This document shows, piece after piece, positions 9,225-18,102 of a stretch of 64,000 nt of DNA. The translations under genes and the position numbers were made by a program. Positions within the stretch are counted from its first letter, which is position 1. Every line of letters starts with the position of its first letter. The notes below the pieces were generated by a model. That model worked only from the letters and a program-made list of their open reading frames with translations, was not told where the DNA came from and searched no databases. Origin of the DNA: Pseudomonadota bacterium (GTDB taxonomy: Bacteria; Pseudomonadota; Alphaproteobacteria; Rhizobiales; Xanthobacteraceae); contig JAEWHP010000031.1 of the NCBI GenBank assembly GCA_023387735.1, positions 104,548 to 168,547 on the forward strand, written 5' to 3'.

Positions 9225-9899
9225 CTACGCGCCGACCAGCGTCTTGGCCGGCAGCACCGCCTGCACCACGAGGCCGCGGGCACGGGCATCCATCACGCCG
9301 ACGGCGCGCAGCGCCAGCAGCGTGACGGTTTGCACGGCGTCGCGCAGCCGCGCGGGATCGTCCAGATTCTCCGGCGCCAAGGGGCCGACCAGCGATTCAT
9401 GCAAGGCGCCGAGGAGTGCGGTGGCGGCGAGCGCCGTATCCTGCGGCGGCAGGTGCCCGGCGCGGACCGCAGCATCGATTCTCGCGGCGATCTCGCCGGA
9501 GATTTCGCGCCGGCTGGCGAGCCGCGAGGCCGACACATCGACGTCGACAGGTTCAGCCAGGATTCCCCAGGCGAGCTTGCGCTGCGACAGCACGTGCACG
9601 GCAACGGTGGTGACGGCGGCGGCGAGCGCCGAGGACGGTCCGGGGGCGGCATCCGCGGCGCGGCGGATCGCGGCCAGTTCGTCGCGCGAGACGTCGGCGA
9701 TCAGTTCGGAAATCAGGTCGGCCTTGGAGGGAAAGTAGCGATAGACCGTGCCAGCCGCGACATTGGCGCGAACCGAAACCGGCGCGATCTGTACCGCGGC
9801 CATGCCGCCATCGGCCGCGGCGTCCCGCGCCGCCGCCAGAATGGCACTGCGACGTGCCGCCAGCCGCTTCACCACCTGATGGGTTCGCCGATAGACCAT
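9225..9899 (-). CDS. TetR/AcrR family transcriptional regulator
   Basis: A 224-residue repressor-type protein. The start at 9899 (MVYRRTHQVVKRLAARRSAI) is chosen because the DNA-binding domain begins at once. The longer frame would add 38 residues without family character. The helix-turn-helix occupies about residues 10-57 and ends with NVAAGTVYRYFPSKADLISEL, the classical TetR recognition region. The C-terminal ligand-binding domain has no recognisable specificity. Two palindromes lie 77-122 nt upstream of this start (9976-10021) and are good operator candidates, so it probably controls itself and perhaps the osmC-like gene downstream. The ligand is unknown. Confidence 0.9.
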   Translation of the reverse strand: MVYRRTHQVVKRLAARRSAILAAARDAAADGGMAAVQIAPVSVRANVAAGTVYRYFPSKADLISELIADVSRDELAAIRRAADAAPGPSSALAAAVTTVAVHVLSQRKLAWGILAEPVDVDVSASRLASRREISGEIAARIDAAVRAGHLPPQDTALAATALLGALHESLVGPLAPENLDDPARLRDAVQTVTLLALRAVGVMDARARGLVVQAVLPAKTLVGA

Positions 9900-9975
9900 G
9901 GCGCGAATTCCGTCCCCTGGCGCGCCCCTCGGGCCCCGCAGGACTGCCAGAACGCACACACCCTTCAACGTATTG

Positions 9976-10021
9976 AGCGAAAAGAACAGTTCTCGCTTTG
10001 AAGAAGTGAACACCTATTCAC
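9976..10021. promoter_or_regulatory. two palindromes upstream of the TetR gene, candidate operators
   Basis: GTGAA-N6-TTCAC is a perfect dyad at 10006-10021. A second dyad, GAAC-A-GTTC (9984-9992), is nested between AGCGA (9976-9980) and TCGCT (9993-9997). TetR proteins bind dyads of this size close to their own start. Binding is inferred. Confidence 0.5.
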
Positions 10022-10099
10022 GACGGAAGACAAGATAGATTTATGAACGGCGCGCGTGATGAATAAAGCGGCAGACGGTCTGGCTGCGCCGAGGGCGGC

Positions 10100-11323
10100 C
10101 TAGGCGCGGGCCGCAACCAGGGCTGGCACCCGCTCGCGGCGCCACCACGAACCTGCGCGCGCCAGGATCAGGACCGAGACAATCAGCGTGGCGCCGAGCC
10201 CCGTCGGTGTGGCCGTGAATATGTAGACGCCAATGAGGACGAGCGCGCCGCCAAGCGCCGGGAGCTCATAGCCGCGAAAGCCGGACTTCAATCCGACGCG
10301 GACCAGAAAGGCAACGGCGATGACGAGCACCATCATGTCGTACATGAACAGATAGGGCGTGGTCAGCAACGTCCCCGCGGCCAACGCTGCGGCCTTCAAC
10401 GTGTATTGCATGCGGCTTCGCCACATCAGCGCCAGCACCACCGCCACCGAGGCGGTGAGCACCCACTGGAACGCCCAGGCCAGTTGCTCGGTGCCGCCGA
10501 AATAGCGCACCAGCGAGAACAGGCTTTGCAGCTTCCACCACGTCGCCTTGCCCTCGGTCAGGAAGGCTTGCGAGAATCTCGGCATCCACTCGAAGAACGC
10601 GAGCCAGCTCTCGGTGCCGAAGGCGAGCCAGGACACGAAAAACATCGCGCTTCCCGTCACGGCGGCGCTGATGAACACGCGCCAATGCCCGGCCGCGACC
10701 AGCACGATCGGAAACAGCAGCCCGTATTGCGGCTTGTACGTCAGCAGCCCGAGACAGATGCCGGCGAGCACCGGGCGAACCGGGATGAGGTAAAGTGCGC
10801 CGCCGATCAGCGCCGCAGTGAGGAAGCCGTTCTGCCCGACCAGCGCATTGATGAACGCCATCGGCGCAGCGAGCGCGAGCAGAATGCCGAGATTGTGGCC
10901 GACGATCGCGCGAACCGCGACCAGGTAAGGGATCATGCTGACCAGAACCCAGCCGAGGTAGCCGACCGAATAGGGCAATTGCGCCAGCGCGGCTGCGACG
11001 AACAGAAACGGCGGCGGATAGTGCCAGGCAAAGTAGCCGACGAAATCCTGGCCGAGCTTGGCGACCTCGACCTGCTTCTGGATGTCCCAGTCATAGGCCT
11101 GCGCCGGAAGCCCATCGAGCACCAGCCGCCCGGCCGCCCAGACGTTGATGAAATCGGTGGGGATGCCGAGACCGCTGGAATCGTAGACCCACCAGTGCGA
11201 GGAATACGCCACCACGCCAAGCGTCAGGTTCACCACGCAAAGCGCAAAGCATACCCGGAGCAGCCACGCGGGAATCGCTGGCTGCGCCGGTGCGATTACG
11301 AGAGTGGAGCGAGAGGCGGCCAT
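10100..11323 (-). CDS. GT87/DUF2029-type polytopic membrane glycosyltransferase-like protein
   Basis: A 407-residue integral membrane protein starting MAASRSTLVIAPAQPAIP at 11323. At least nine hydrophobic segments alternate with short loops. A large first periplasmic loop contains DFINVWAAGRLVLDG and AYDWDIQKQVEVAK, typical of the DUF2029/GT87 family (relatives of mycobacterial alpha-mannosyltransferases using polyprenyl-phosphate mannose). The acidic residue expected in the first loop is present (TDFINVW). YKPQYGLLFP is also a family stretch. The sugar donor and acceptor cannot be told. It lies between a TetR gene and nrdB with a repeat element on its upstream side, and is probably transcribed alone. 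Confidence 0.82.
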   Translation of the reverse strand: MAASRSTLVIAPAQPAIPAWLLRVCFALCVVNLTLGVVAYSSHWWVYDSSGLGIPTDFINVWAAGRLVLDGLPAQAYDWDIQKQVEVAKLGQDFVGYFAWHYPPPFLFVAAALAQLPYSVGYLGWVLVSMIPYLVAVRAIVGHNLGILLALAAPMAFINALVGQNGFLTAALIGGALYLIPVRPVLAGICLGLLTYKPQYGLLFPIVLVAAGHWRVFISAAVTGSAMFFVSWLAFGTESWLAFFEWMPRFSQAFLTEGKATWWKLQSLFSLVRYFGGTEQLAWAFQWVLTASVAVVLALMWRSRMQYTLKAAALAAGTLLTTPYLFMYDMMVLVIAVAFLVRVGLKSGFRGYELPALGGALVLIGVYIFTATPTGLGATLIVSVLILARAGSWWRRERVPALVAARA

Positions 11324-11434
11324 ATAAAATCCCTTGCCCAGAGCGCCTCCTGTCCGAAGGCGCACGCCCCAAAGCAATAGGCCGGCCAGCCTTGAAGAAA
11401 TCTTAAGTTTTTACACGGCAACGGAGTCTATTTC

Positions 11435-11555
11435 CGTCGTCCCGGCGAACGCCGGGACCCATAGTCACCGGCGCCAATAACATGCGAAGGGCGTCTCCCC
11501 CATCGCTACATCGAGACATCACGCGGTATGGGTCCCTGCGTTCGCAGGGACGACG
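11435..11555. repeat. long inverted repeat element downstream of nrdB
   Basis: Two 29-nt arms (11435-11463 and 11527-11555) are inverse complements at 27 of 29 positions. Each arm is itself a palindrome: CCCGGCGAACGCCGGG in the left and CCCTGCGTTCGCAGGG in the right. Such double-palindrome units are common intergenic elements in Bradyrhizobium by recall. It begins 17 nt after the nrdB stop and may end nrdAB transcription. Confidence 0.7.
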
Positions 11556-11572
11556 TATTGAGGGAGCCTCCC

Positions 11573-12703
11573 CTACTCCCAGTTCAGCGCGCCGCCGTTC
11601 TGATATTCGATCACCCGCGTTTCGAAGAAATTCTTCTCCTTCTTTAGATCCATCGCCTCCGACATCCAGGGGAACGGATTTTCGGTTTCGTCGAACACGC
11701 GTGCCAGGCCAAGCTGCGCGCAGCGGCGGTTGGCGATGAAGTGCATGTAGGTCTCGCACAGCGCCGCATTCAGCCCGAGAAAGCCGCGCGGCATGGTGTC
11801 CCGGCCATAGGCCGCTTCCAGATCGGCAGCCGCGCGGACCATGTCGCGAACTTCCTCCTGGAACGCCTTCGTCCATAGGTGCGGATTCTCGATCTTGATC
11901 TGGTTGATGACGTCGATGCCGAAATTCAGATGAATCGATTCATCGCGCAGGATGTACTGATACTGCTCGGCAATGCCGACCATCTTGTTGCGGCGGCCGA
12001 GTGAGAGGATCTGCGCAAACCCCGTGTAGAACCACATGCCCTCGAAGATGACGTAGAACGCAACGAGATCGCGCAGGAACGCCTGATCGGCCTCCGGCGT
12101 CCCGGTCTTGAAACCGGGGTCGTCGAGATGCTGGGTGTGCTTCAGCGCCCATGCGGCCTTGTCGGTGATGGACGGCACCTCGCGGTACATGTTGAACAGC
12201 TCGCCCTCGTCAAGCCCCAGGCTCTCGACGATGTACTGGAAGGTGTGGGTGTGAACCGCCTCCTCGAACGACTGCCGCAGCAGATACTGCCGGCACTCCG
12301 GGTTGGTGAGATGGCGGTAGATCGCCAGCACGATGTTGTTGGCGACGAGGCTTTCGGACGCCGCAAAGAAGCCGAGATTGCGCTTGACCGCGCGTCGCTC
12401 GTCCTCGGTCAGGCCGTCACGGGATTTCCAAAGCGCGATATCGGCCTGCATCGAGACTTCGGTCGGCATCCAGTGATTGTTGCAGCCGGCGAGGTATTTC
12501 TCCCACGCCCATTTGTATTTCAGCGGCAGCAATTGATTGACGTCGGCGCGGCAATTGATCATCCGCTTGTCGTCGACGGACACCCTGCCGCCGTGGCGAT
12601 CGATGGTGCCGAGGCCGGTTTGATCGGCCCGGGCAATAGATGGCGCCGGAAATGGCGGGATTACCTGATGCCGGGATGGCGCTGGTTCAGACCAGTCGAG
12701 CAT
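11573..12703 (-). CDS. nrdB: ribonucleotide reductase small subunit, class Ic-like
   Basis: A 376-residue R2 subunit that supplies the oxidant for NrdA. The start at 12703 has AAAGGAA upstream. The six metal ligands can be placed: Glu117 (in LGFFAASE), Glu148 and His151 (in EEAVHTH), Glu221 (IFEGM), Glu255 and His258 (RDESIH). The position of the radical tyrosine (four after the first His) is Phe155, and the first ligand is Glu rather than the usual Asp. These are the marks of class Ic subunits such as that of Chlamydia trachomatis, which use a Mn(IV)/Fe(III) centre and no tyrosyl radical. Tyr157 and Tyr250 also match residues of the Chlamydia protein at the same offset of 28. It lies 25 nt after nrdA in one operon. 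Confidence 0.96.
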   Translation of the reverse strand: MLDWSEPAPSRHQVIPPFPAPSIARADQTGLGTIDRHGGRVSVDDKRMINCRADVNQLLPLKYKWAWEKYLAGCNNHWMPTEVSMQADIALWKSRDGLTEDERRAVKRNLGFFAASESLVANNIVLAIYRHLTNPECRQYLLRQSFEEAVHTHTFQYIVESLGLDEGELFNMYREVPSITDKAAWALKHTQHLDDPGFKTGTPEADQAFLRDLVAFYVIFEGMWFYTGFAQILSLGRRNKMVGIAEQYQYILRDESIHLNFGIDVINQIKIENPHLWTKAFQEEVRDMVRAAADLEAAYGRDTMPRGFLGLNAALCETYMHFIANRRCAQLGLARVFDETENPFPWMSEAMDLKKEKNFFETRVIEYQNGGALNWE

Positions 12704-12728
12704 TGTCGTTTCCTTTTGTTCTTGCTGC

Positions 12729-15644
12729 TTACTGGCAGGCTTCGCATTCGGGGTTATCGATCGAGCAGGCCACCGCGCCGGACAGATCCGGCGCGGTGGC
12801 AGCGGGCGCAACGATGATGGGGGCTGGCGACATCATCGTCACGGACGCGACACTGTTGAGCTTGCCGTCGGTGCCCCGCAGTGTGGACTTCTCGACATGC
12901 GTGGCGCTGCGCGAGCGCAGGTAATAGGTCGTCTTGAGGCCGCGCGCCCATGCCAGGCGATAGAGCGAATCGAGCTTCTTGCCGGAAGGGTTGGCGATAT
13001 AGAGATTGAGCGATTGCGACTGATCGATCCATTTCTGCCGCCGCGAGGCCGCCTCGATCAGCCAGGCGCTGTCGATCTCGAAGGCAGTGGCATAGATCGC
13101 CTTGAGATCGTCGGGAATGCGATCGATCGAGCCCAGGCTGCCGTCGAAATATTTGAGGTCGTTGACCATCACCTCGTCCCACAGCCCGCGCGCCTTGAGG
13201 TCGCGCACCAAAAATTCGTTCACGACGGTGAAGTCGCCGGACATGTTGGATTTGACGTAGAGGTTCTGGTAGGAGGGCTCGATCGACTGCGCGACGCCGC
13301 AGATGTTGGAGATCGTTGCGGTCGGCGCGATCGCCATCACGTTCGAGTTGCGCATGCCGCCCGACTTCACGCGCGCACGTAGCGCGTCCCAATCGAGCGT
13401 CGTGCTGCGGTCCATCGCCACGCCGCCGCGCGCATCCGCCAGAAGTTCGATCGAGTCGATCGGCAGGATGCCCCGGCTCCACAGCGAGCCGTCGAACGAG
13501 GGATAGCGTCCGCGTTCGGCCGCAAGATCGACCGAGGCCGAAATCGCGTAATACGAAATCGCCTCCATGCTGGTATCTGCGAAAGCAACCGCCGCATCGG
13601 ACGCCATCGCGATCCGCATCGCCTGCAGCGCGTCCTGGAATCCCATCAGGCCAAGGCCGACCGGCCGGTGCCGCAGGTTGGATCGGCGCGCTTCCGGGAT
13701 CGTGTAGAAATTGATGTCGATGACGTTGTCAAGCATGCGCATGGCAATGCTCACGGTGCGCTTCAGTCGCGCATCGTTCAGCCGGCCGTCGTGAATGTGA
13801 TTGAGGAGGTTGATCGATCCGAGATTGCAGACGGCGGTCTCGTCGTCGGAGGTATTGAGCGTGATCTCGGTGCACAGGTTCGAGGAATGAATGACGCCGG
13901 CATGGCGCTGCGGCGAGCGCAGATTGCAGGGGTCCTTGAACGTGATCCAGGGATGCCCGGTCTCGAACAGCATGGTCAGCATCTTGCGCCAGAGGTCCGT
14001 GGCGCGGACCTGCTTGAACACGCGAATCTCGCCGCGCGCCGCCCTGGCTTCATAGGCCGCGTAGCGCTCGGCGAACGGCTGGCCATATAGGTCATGCAGA
14101 TCGGGCGTCTCGTCCGGCGAGAACAGGGTCCATTCGCCGTCGGCCTCGACGCGTTGCATGAAAAGATCTGGCACCCAGTTCGCGGTGTTCATGTCATGGG
14201 TGCGGCGGCGATCGTCGCCGGTGTTCTTGCGCAGGTCGAGGAACTCCTCGATGTCGATATGCCAGGTCTCCAGATAGGCGCAGACCGCGCCCTTGCGCTT
14301 GCCGCCCTGGTTGACGGCGATCGCGGTGTCGTTGGCGACTTTCAGGAACGGCACCACGCCCTGGCTTTCGCCGTTGGTGCCCTTGATGTGGGCGCCGAGC
14401 CCGCGCACGCGGGTCCAGTCGTTGCCGAGTCCGCCGGAATATTTTGCCAGCAGCGCGTTGTCCTTGACCGATTTGAAGATGCCGTCGAGATCGTCGGCGA
14501 TGGTGGTGAGGAAGCACGACGACAGCTGCGGCCGCAGCGTCCCCGAATTGAACAGCGTCGGCGTCGAGGCCATGAAATCGAACGAGGACAGCAGATCGTA
14601 GAACTCGATGGCGCGCGCCTCGCGGTCGATCTCGCGCAGCGCAAGGCCCATGGCGACGCGCATGAAGAACGCCTGCGGCAGCTCGATGCGGTTGCCGCCA
14701 TCGTGCAGGAAGTAGCGGTCATATAGCGTTTGCAGTCCCAGGAACTGAAACGCCAGATCGCGCTCCGGCTTCAGCGCCGCGGCAAGTTTTTTCAGGTCGA
14801 AACGCGCGAGATCGGGATCGAGCAGTTCGGCCTTGATGCCGGTCTTGACATAGGCCGGGAAATATTCGGCGTAGCGCACGGCCATATCGGCCTGCGAGGC
14901 TCGGGTCGGTATATCAAGCACGAACGACAGTACCTCGGTGCGCAGCTTGTCGAGCAGCAGCCGCGCACTGGCATAGGCGTAGTTGGGCTCCAGTTCGACC
15001 AGCGTGCGCGCTGCCATCACCGACGCCAGCGCCAGTTCGTCCTCGCTGATGCCGTCGTAGAGATTGCGCTGGGTTTCGGCGAGCACCGGCGCCGCCTCGA
15101 CGCCCTCGAGCCCGGCGCAGGCTTCGTTGATGATTGACGCGAGTCGCTCGCTATCGAGCGGCGCTTTCGTGCCGTTCGCCAGCGTCACATGCAGCACCGG
15201 ACCGGACGATGGCCGCGCCGATTTGGCGGCCTCCTGCTCGGCGCGCTGCCGTGTCCGTTCCTCGCGATAGAGCACGTAGGCGCGCGCGACCTTGTGGTGC
15301 TCGCTGCGCATCAGGGCCAGTTCGACCTGATCCTGCACGTCTTCGATGTGAAAGGTGCGACCTTCGCTGATCCGGCGCGACAGCGCGCCGACGACTTCAG
15401 CGGTCAGTTGCTCCACGATCTCGTGCACCCGGCGGGAGGCTGCAGCGGTGTGGCCCTCGACGGCGAGGAACGCCTTGGTCATCGCGACCGAAATCTTGCT
15501 GGCGTCGAATTTCGACACCGTGCCGTTGCGGCGAATCACCTGCATCGGCAGTGCGCCCTCCGGCGAGGTCGGCGATTCCGTACGCAACGGGATAAAGGGA
15601 GCGGATTTGGCTTCGAGCGAGACGAGTTGAGAAGGTTGCGACAT
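12729..15644 (-). CDS. nrdA: ribonucleotide reductase large subunit with two ATP-cone domains
   Basis: A 971-residue class I catalytic subunit that reduces ribonucleoside diphosphates. It is about 200 residues longer than the E. coli protein because two ATP-cone regions precede the barrel. The first starts near [16 protein letters not shown] and the second near [18 protein letters not shown]. Barrel signatures include [44 protein letters not shown], and [18 protein letters not shown]. The tail ends [12 protein letters not shown], the swinging Cys pair that is re-reduced by thioredoxin or glutaredoxin. A weak GGGG Shine-Dalgarno precedes the ATG. The leader carries a cobalamin riboswitch, so nrdAB should be off when B12 is plentiful. 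Confidence 0.97.
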   Translation of the reverse strand: MSQPSQLVSLEAKSAPFIPLRTESPTSPEGALPMQVIRRNGTVSKFDASKISVAMTKAFLAVEGHTAAASRRVHEIVEQLTAEVVGALSRRISEGRTFHIEDVQDQVELALMRSEHHKVARAYVLYREERTRQRAEQEAAKSARPSSGPVLHVTLANGTKAPLDSERLASIINEACAGLEGVEAAPVLAETQRNLYDGISEDELALASVMAARTLVELEPNYAYASARLLLDKLRTEVLSFVLDIPTRASQADMAVRYAEYFPAYVKTGIKAELLDPDLARFDLKKLAAALKPERDLAFQFLGLQTLYDRYFLHDGGNRIELPQAFFMRVAMGLALREIDREARAIEFYDLLSSFDFMASTPTLFNSGTLRPQLSSCFLTTIADDLDGIFKSVKDNALLAKYSGGLGNDWTRVRGLGAHIKGTNGESQGVVPFLKVANDTAIAVNQGGKRKGAVCAYLETWHIDIEEFLDLRKNTGDDRRRTHDMNTANWVPDLFMQRVEADGEWTLFSPDETPDLHDLYGQPFAERYAAYEARAARGEIRVFKQVRATDLWRKMLTMLFETGHPWITFKDPCNLRSPQRHAGVIHSSNLCTEITLNTSDDETAVCNLGSINLLNHIHDGRLNDARLKRTVSIAMRMLDNVIDINFYTIPEARRSNLRHRPVGLGLMGFQDALQAMRIAMASDAAVAFADTSMEAISYYAISASVDLAAERGRYPSFDGSLWSRGILPIDSIELLADARGGVAMDRSTTLDWDALRARVKSGGMRNSNVMAIAPTATISNICGVAQSIEPSYQNLYVKSNMSGDFTVVNEFLVRDLKARGLWDEVMVNDLKYFDGSLGSIDRIPDDLKAIYATAFEIDSAWLIEAASRRQKWIDQSQSLNLYIANPSGKKLDSLYRLAWARGLKTTYYLRSRSATHVEKSTLRGTDGKLNSVASVTMMSPAPIIVAPAATAPDLSGAVACSIDNPECEACQ

Positions 15645-15740
15645 CGACAGACCCCGAGATGTTGTTGGAGCTGGATGTCAGGAGGGACGCTGCATCGAAT
15701 GCACGGGCGACAAGCCCGGCATGGATCTGCAAGCGACCGC

Positions 15741-15762
15741 CGGACACCCCGCCCGTGGACGT
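15741..15762 (-). promoter_or_regulatory. conserved post-aptamer element of the nrdA leader
   Basis: Read on the minus strand, this begins ACGTCCACGGGCGGGGTGTC. It matches the element in the metE leader (21998-22018) at 20 of 21 positions and starts 14 nt after the aptamer against 13 nt there. Its GCGGGG can pair with CCCCGC in the aptamer core, suggesting an alternative structure used for switching. Confidence 0.65.
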
Positions 15763-15776
15763 TTTTTGCTGTCGCG

Positions 15777-15958
15777 GCAGGTCTCCTGGCTTGCAGGTCG
15801 TCGTCGCACCCGCCTTCCCAATGCGTGACCGCATCAGTGACTCAAATGATCGGGAGCAACTCACTGCTTACAGTTGCGGGGGCAGCGCCGGATTCTCGCA
15901 ACCAAATGCGCGATACACCGACTTCCCTCTTAGCCACCAAATCTTGCGATATGGCAGA
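15777..15958 (-). ncRNA. cobalamin (AdoCbl) riboswitch in the nrdAB leader
   Basis: On the minus strand, in order: GGTGGCTAAGAGGGAAGTCG, then GCTGCCCCCGCAACTGTAAG (around 15867-15886), then the B12 box GCCAGGAGACCTGCC ending at 15777. These three conserved blocks and their spacing define the cobalamin aptamer. It ends 132 nt before the nrdA start, leaving room for an expression platform. In the known family, ligand binding usually blocks ribosome access or ends transcription. Here no T-rich terminator is visible, so translational control is more likely. Confidence 0.95.
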
Positions 15959-16129
15959 CCGTGACGTCTATATGTGGTGCTATTCGGGATAGAGTGTCAA
16001 TGGGGTCGAGAAGACCAATGCCCGCAATTTGAAAAATTTCTTACAAAACCAACCGGCGCCGGGCAGCAGGACCAGATTCGGCCGTCGCCTGAAAGTGGTT
16101 TTCCCCGCTATCCCGGGCGACCACAGCCG
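15959..16129. other. gene-free gap upstream of the riboswitch
   Basis: This short stretch should contain the promoter of nrdAB reading leftward and the end of the regulator gene's transcript. No motif stands out. With the 314-nt leader it forms a 485-nt region without a gene. Confidence 0.4.
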
Positions 16130-17551
16130 TTACGTCGTGGCGTAGGGCGCAAAGCGGGATCGTGTTTCGTCGATTCGCAGCGCCCGGCCGATCGGCGGAA
16201 AGGCGCGCTGCGCGCAATCCGGACGCTCGCAGACCTTGCAGCCCATCCCGATCGGCGTCGCATTCGAGGTCCTGAGATTGATGCCTTGCGAATACACCAC
16301 GCGCTCGGCATGCCGCACGTCGCAGCCAAGCGCGATCGCGAACGTCTTGGTCGGCGCACCATATTTGCCCCGCGCGTGCGACACCGAACGAGCGATCCAG
16401 AGATAGGTTCGCTCGTCCGGCATGCGCGCGAGTTGCGTCAGGATGCGTCCGGGGCTCGCGAATGCCTCATAGACGTTCCAGAGCGGACAGGTGCCGCCGA
16501 CCCGCGAGAAGTGAAAATCGGTCGCCGATTGCCGCTTCGAGATGTTTCCGGCGCGATCGACGCGGATGAAGAAGAACGGCACGCCGCGGGCGCCCTGGCG
16601 CTGCAGCGTGCTCAGCCGGTGACAGACGGTCTCGAAGCCGACGCCGAACTCGTAGCCCAGCAGCTCGATGTCATAGCCGCGGGTCTCAGCCGCCGCCAGC
16701 AGCCGCCCATACGGCATGATCAGCGCGCCGGCGAAATAGTTGGCAAGCCCGATGCGCGCAAGCCCGCGCGCCTCGTGACTTCTAAATCCGGCGCCATCGA
16801 CCAGATCGGTCAATTCCCGATCGAACGCCAGCATTGCGATCTGCGTTCCAAGCTGAAAGGCACGCTGGCCCGGCCGCAGGCCGGGCGCCAGATAAAGCGT
16901 ACTGGTCCGTGAGTCGAATTTCCGTTCATTGCCCGACGGCAGATCGTCGATCGCCTCGAGCACCAGCTTGACCCCGTGACGGTCAGCCAGATAGGCCGCG
17001 AGCGCGGTGTCCATCCGCCCGATCGGAAAGTCCATCGCCTGCGCGAGCGCTTCGGCGGCTTCGTCGAGCTCGGCGATGTAGTTGTGACGGAGATAGAAGA
17101 AGTCGCGCACTTCCTCGAACGGTGTCGACGGCAGCACCGGCACGTCCGATTGCCGGTCCTCGCCCAGCCTCGCCGCCAGCAATCCGGCCTGCTCGATGGA
17201 CTGGCGGTATTTTCGATGGATCGTCACCAGCGCCCTCCCCACCGCCGGCATGTTCATGGTCAGTTCGCGGAGCTCGACGGCTGCGATGGTTTCGCCGAAG
17301 GCCGCATCCGACAGCGCCTCGCGCAAATCGGAAATCAGCCGCGCCTCGTCGTCCTCGGAGAACACCTGCAGGTCGAGCCCGAACGCGGTGTTGAGGGCCA
17401 GCAGCACCTGCACCGTCAGCGGCCGCTGGTTGTTTTCGAGCTGGTTGAGGTAGCTCAGCGAGATGCCGAGCCGTTGCGCCAGCGCGGCCTGGGTCAGGTG
17501 CTGCTCCTCGCGCAGGCGCTTCAGCCGCAGTCCCATGAACGCTTTCTTCAT
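16130..17551 (-). CDS. ScfR/RamB-type short-chain acyl-CoA regulator (XRE HTH, DUF2083)
   Basis: A 473-residue regulator. An XRE helix-turn-helix fills residues 7-61 (LREEQHLTQAALAQRLGIS, SYLNQLENNQRPL). A degenerate ImmA/IrrE-like domain and the C-terminal DUF2083 domain follow. Four cysteines could hold an iron-sulfur cluster as reported for mycobacterial PrpR: Cys355 (GGTCPLW) and Cys438, Cys441, Cys446 (GCKVCERPDC). Family members (RamB, PrpR, PccR) sense acyl-CoA and control acetate or propionate metabolism. It is divergent from the prp operon, and TTTGCAAA sites lie 13-29 nt before its start. The likely role is control of the methylcitrate cycle and of itself. Direction of control (activation or repression) cannot be read from sequence. 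Confidence 0.9.
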   Translation of the reverse strand: MKKAFMGLRLKRLREEQHLTQAALAQRLGISLSYLNQLENNQRPLTVQVLLALNTAFGLDLQVFSEDDEARLISDLREALSDAAFGETIAAVELRELTMNMPAVGRALVTIHRKYRQSIEQAGLLAARLGEDRQSDVPVLPSTPFEEVRDFFYLRHNYIAELDEAAEALAQAMDFPIGRMDTALAAYLADRHGVKLVLEAIDDLPSGNERKFDSRTSTLYLAPGLRPGQRAFQLGTQIAMLAFDRELTDLVDGAGFRSHEARGLARIGLANYFAGALIMPYGRLLAAAETRGYDIELLGYEFGVGFETVCHRLSTLQRQGARGVPFFFIRVDRAGNISKRQSATDFHFSRVGGTCPLWNVYEAFASPGRILTQLARMPDERTYLWIARSVSHARGKYGAPTKTFAIALGCDVRHAERVVYSQGINLRTSNATPIGMGCKVCERPDCAQRAFPPIGRALRIDETRSRFAPYATT

Positions 17552-17563
17552 CTCGCCCTCGAC

Positions 17564-17580
17564 TTTGCAAACTTTGCAAA
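17564..17580. promoter_or_regulatory. tandem TTTGCAAA operator for the ScfR/RamB-type regulator
   Basis: TTTGCAAA occurs at 17564-17571 and again at 17573-17580, one base apart, in the 137-nt gap between the divergent regulator and prp operon. Weaker relatives follow: TTCGCAA (17594-17600) and TTTGCGAA (17646-17653). RamB and PccR are known to bind TTTGCAAA-type half-sites. The close spacing here differs from the spacing I recall for PccR. Confidence 0.75.
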
Positions 17581-17688
17581 CATGCGAAAAACCTTCGCAA
17601 GACTACGCTTTATCAGCCATTTTAAAGCGATTGCAGTTGCGGATATTTGCGAACCGACGACGGAAATTCAAGCCGTCCGGAGTTCGCG

Positions 17689-18102
17689 ATGCGTCCTGAC
17701 GCCACGAAAATAAGCCTTACCGACGTGGTGTTTCCCGACCGCGCCAATCATTACGGCACGCTGTTCGGCGGCCATGCGCTGCACCTGATGGGCAAGGCGG
17801 CGTTCATCGCCGCCACACGCCACACACGCCAGCACGTGGTGATGGCATCCACGGACCGCATCACGTTCGCCGAGCCGGTCCGTCTGGGCGACCTGATCGA
17901 ATGCGTCGCCCACATCACCCGCGTCGGCCGCTCATCGATGACGGTCGCCGTCGACCTCATGCACGAAGAGGCGCTTGGCGGACAACGCCGCGCGGCCGTT
18001 CACGGCACGTTTGAAATGGTCGCAGTCGACACCAACGGACGACCGACACCGATTTCCATCGCCCGACATAGCAACGACGTTCAAGAGGAAGCCGTTACGT
18101 GA
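17689..18102 (+). CDS. acyl-CoA thioesterase (hotdog fold, YciA-like)
   Basis: A 137-residue hotdog protein of the YciA/BFIT type. Diagnostic stretches are [30 protein letters not shown], where the Asn-His and the Gly-rich helix shape the active site, and [23 protein letters not shown]. The start at 17689 gives the usual N-terminus; there is an upstream in-frame TTG at 17647. It is the first gene of the prp operon and overlaps prpD by 4 nt (GTGA), so it is translated together with it. It probably releases CoA from propionyl-CoA or another short acyl-CoA when these build up. Substrate is inferred from position only. Confidence 0.88.
   Translation: MRPDATKISLTDVVFPDRANHYGTLFGGHALHLMGKAAFIAATRHTRQHVVMASTDRITFAEPVRLGDLIECVAHITRVGRSSMTVAVDLMHEEALGGQRRAAVHGTFEMVAVDTNGRPTPISIARHSNDVQEEAVT

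Noticed and set aside
15397..15864. 155-residue frame upstream of nrdA
   Set aside because: It runs through the cobalamin aptamer and the nrdA start and is an artefact of the structured leader.
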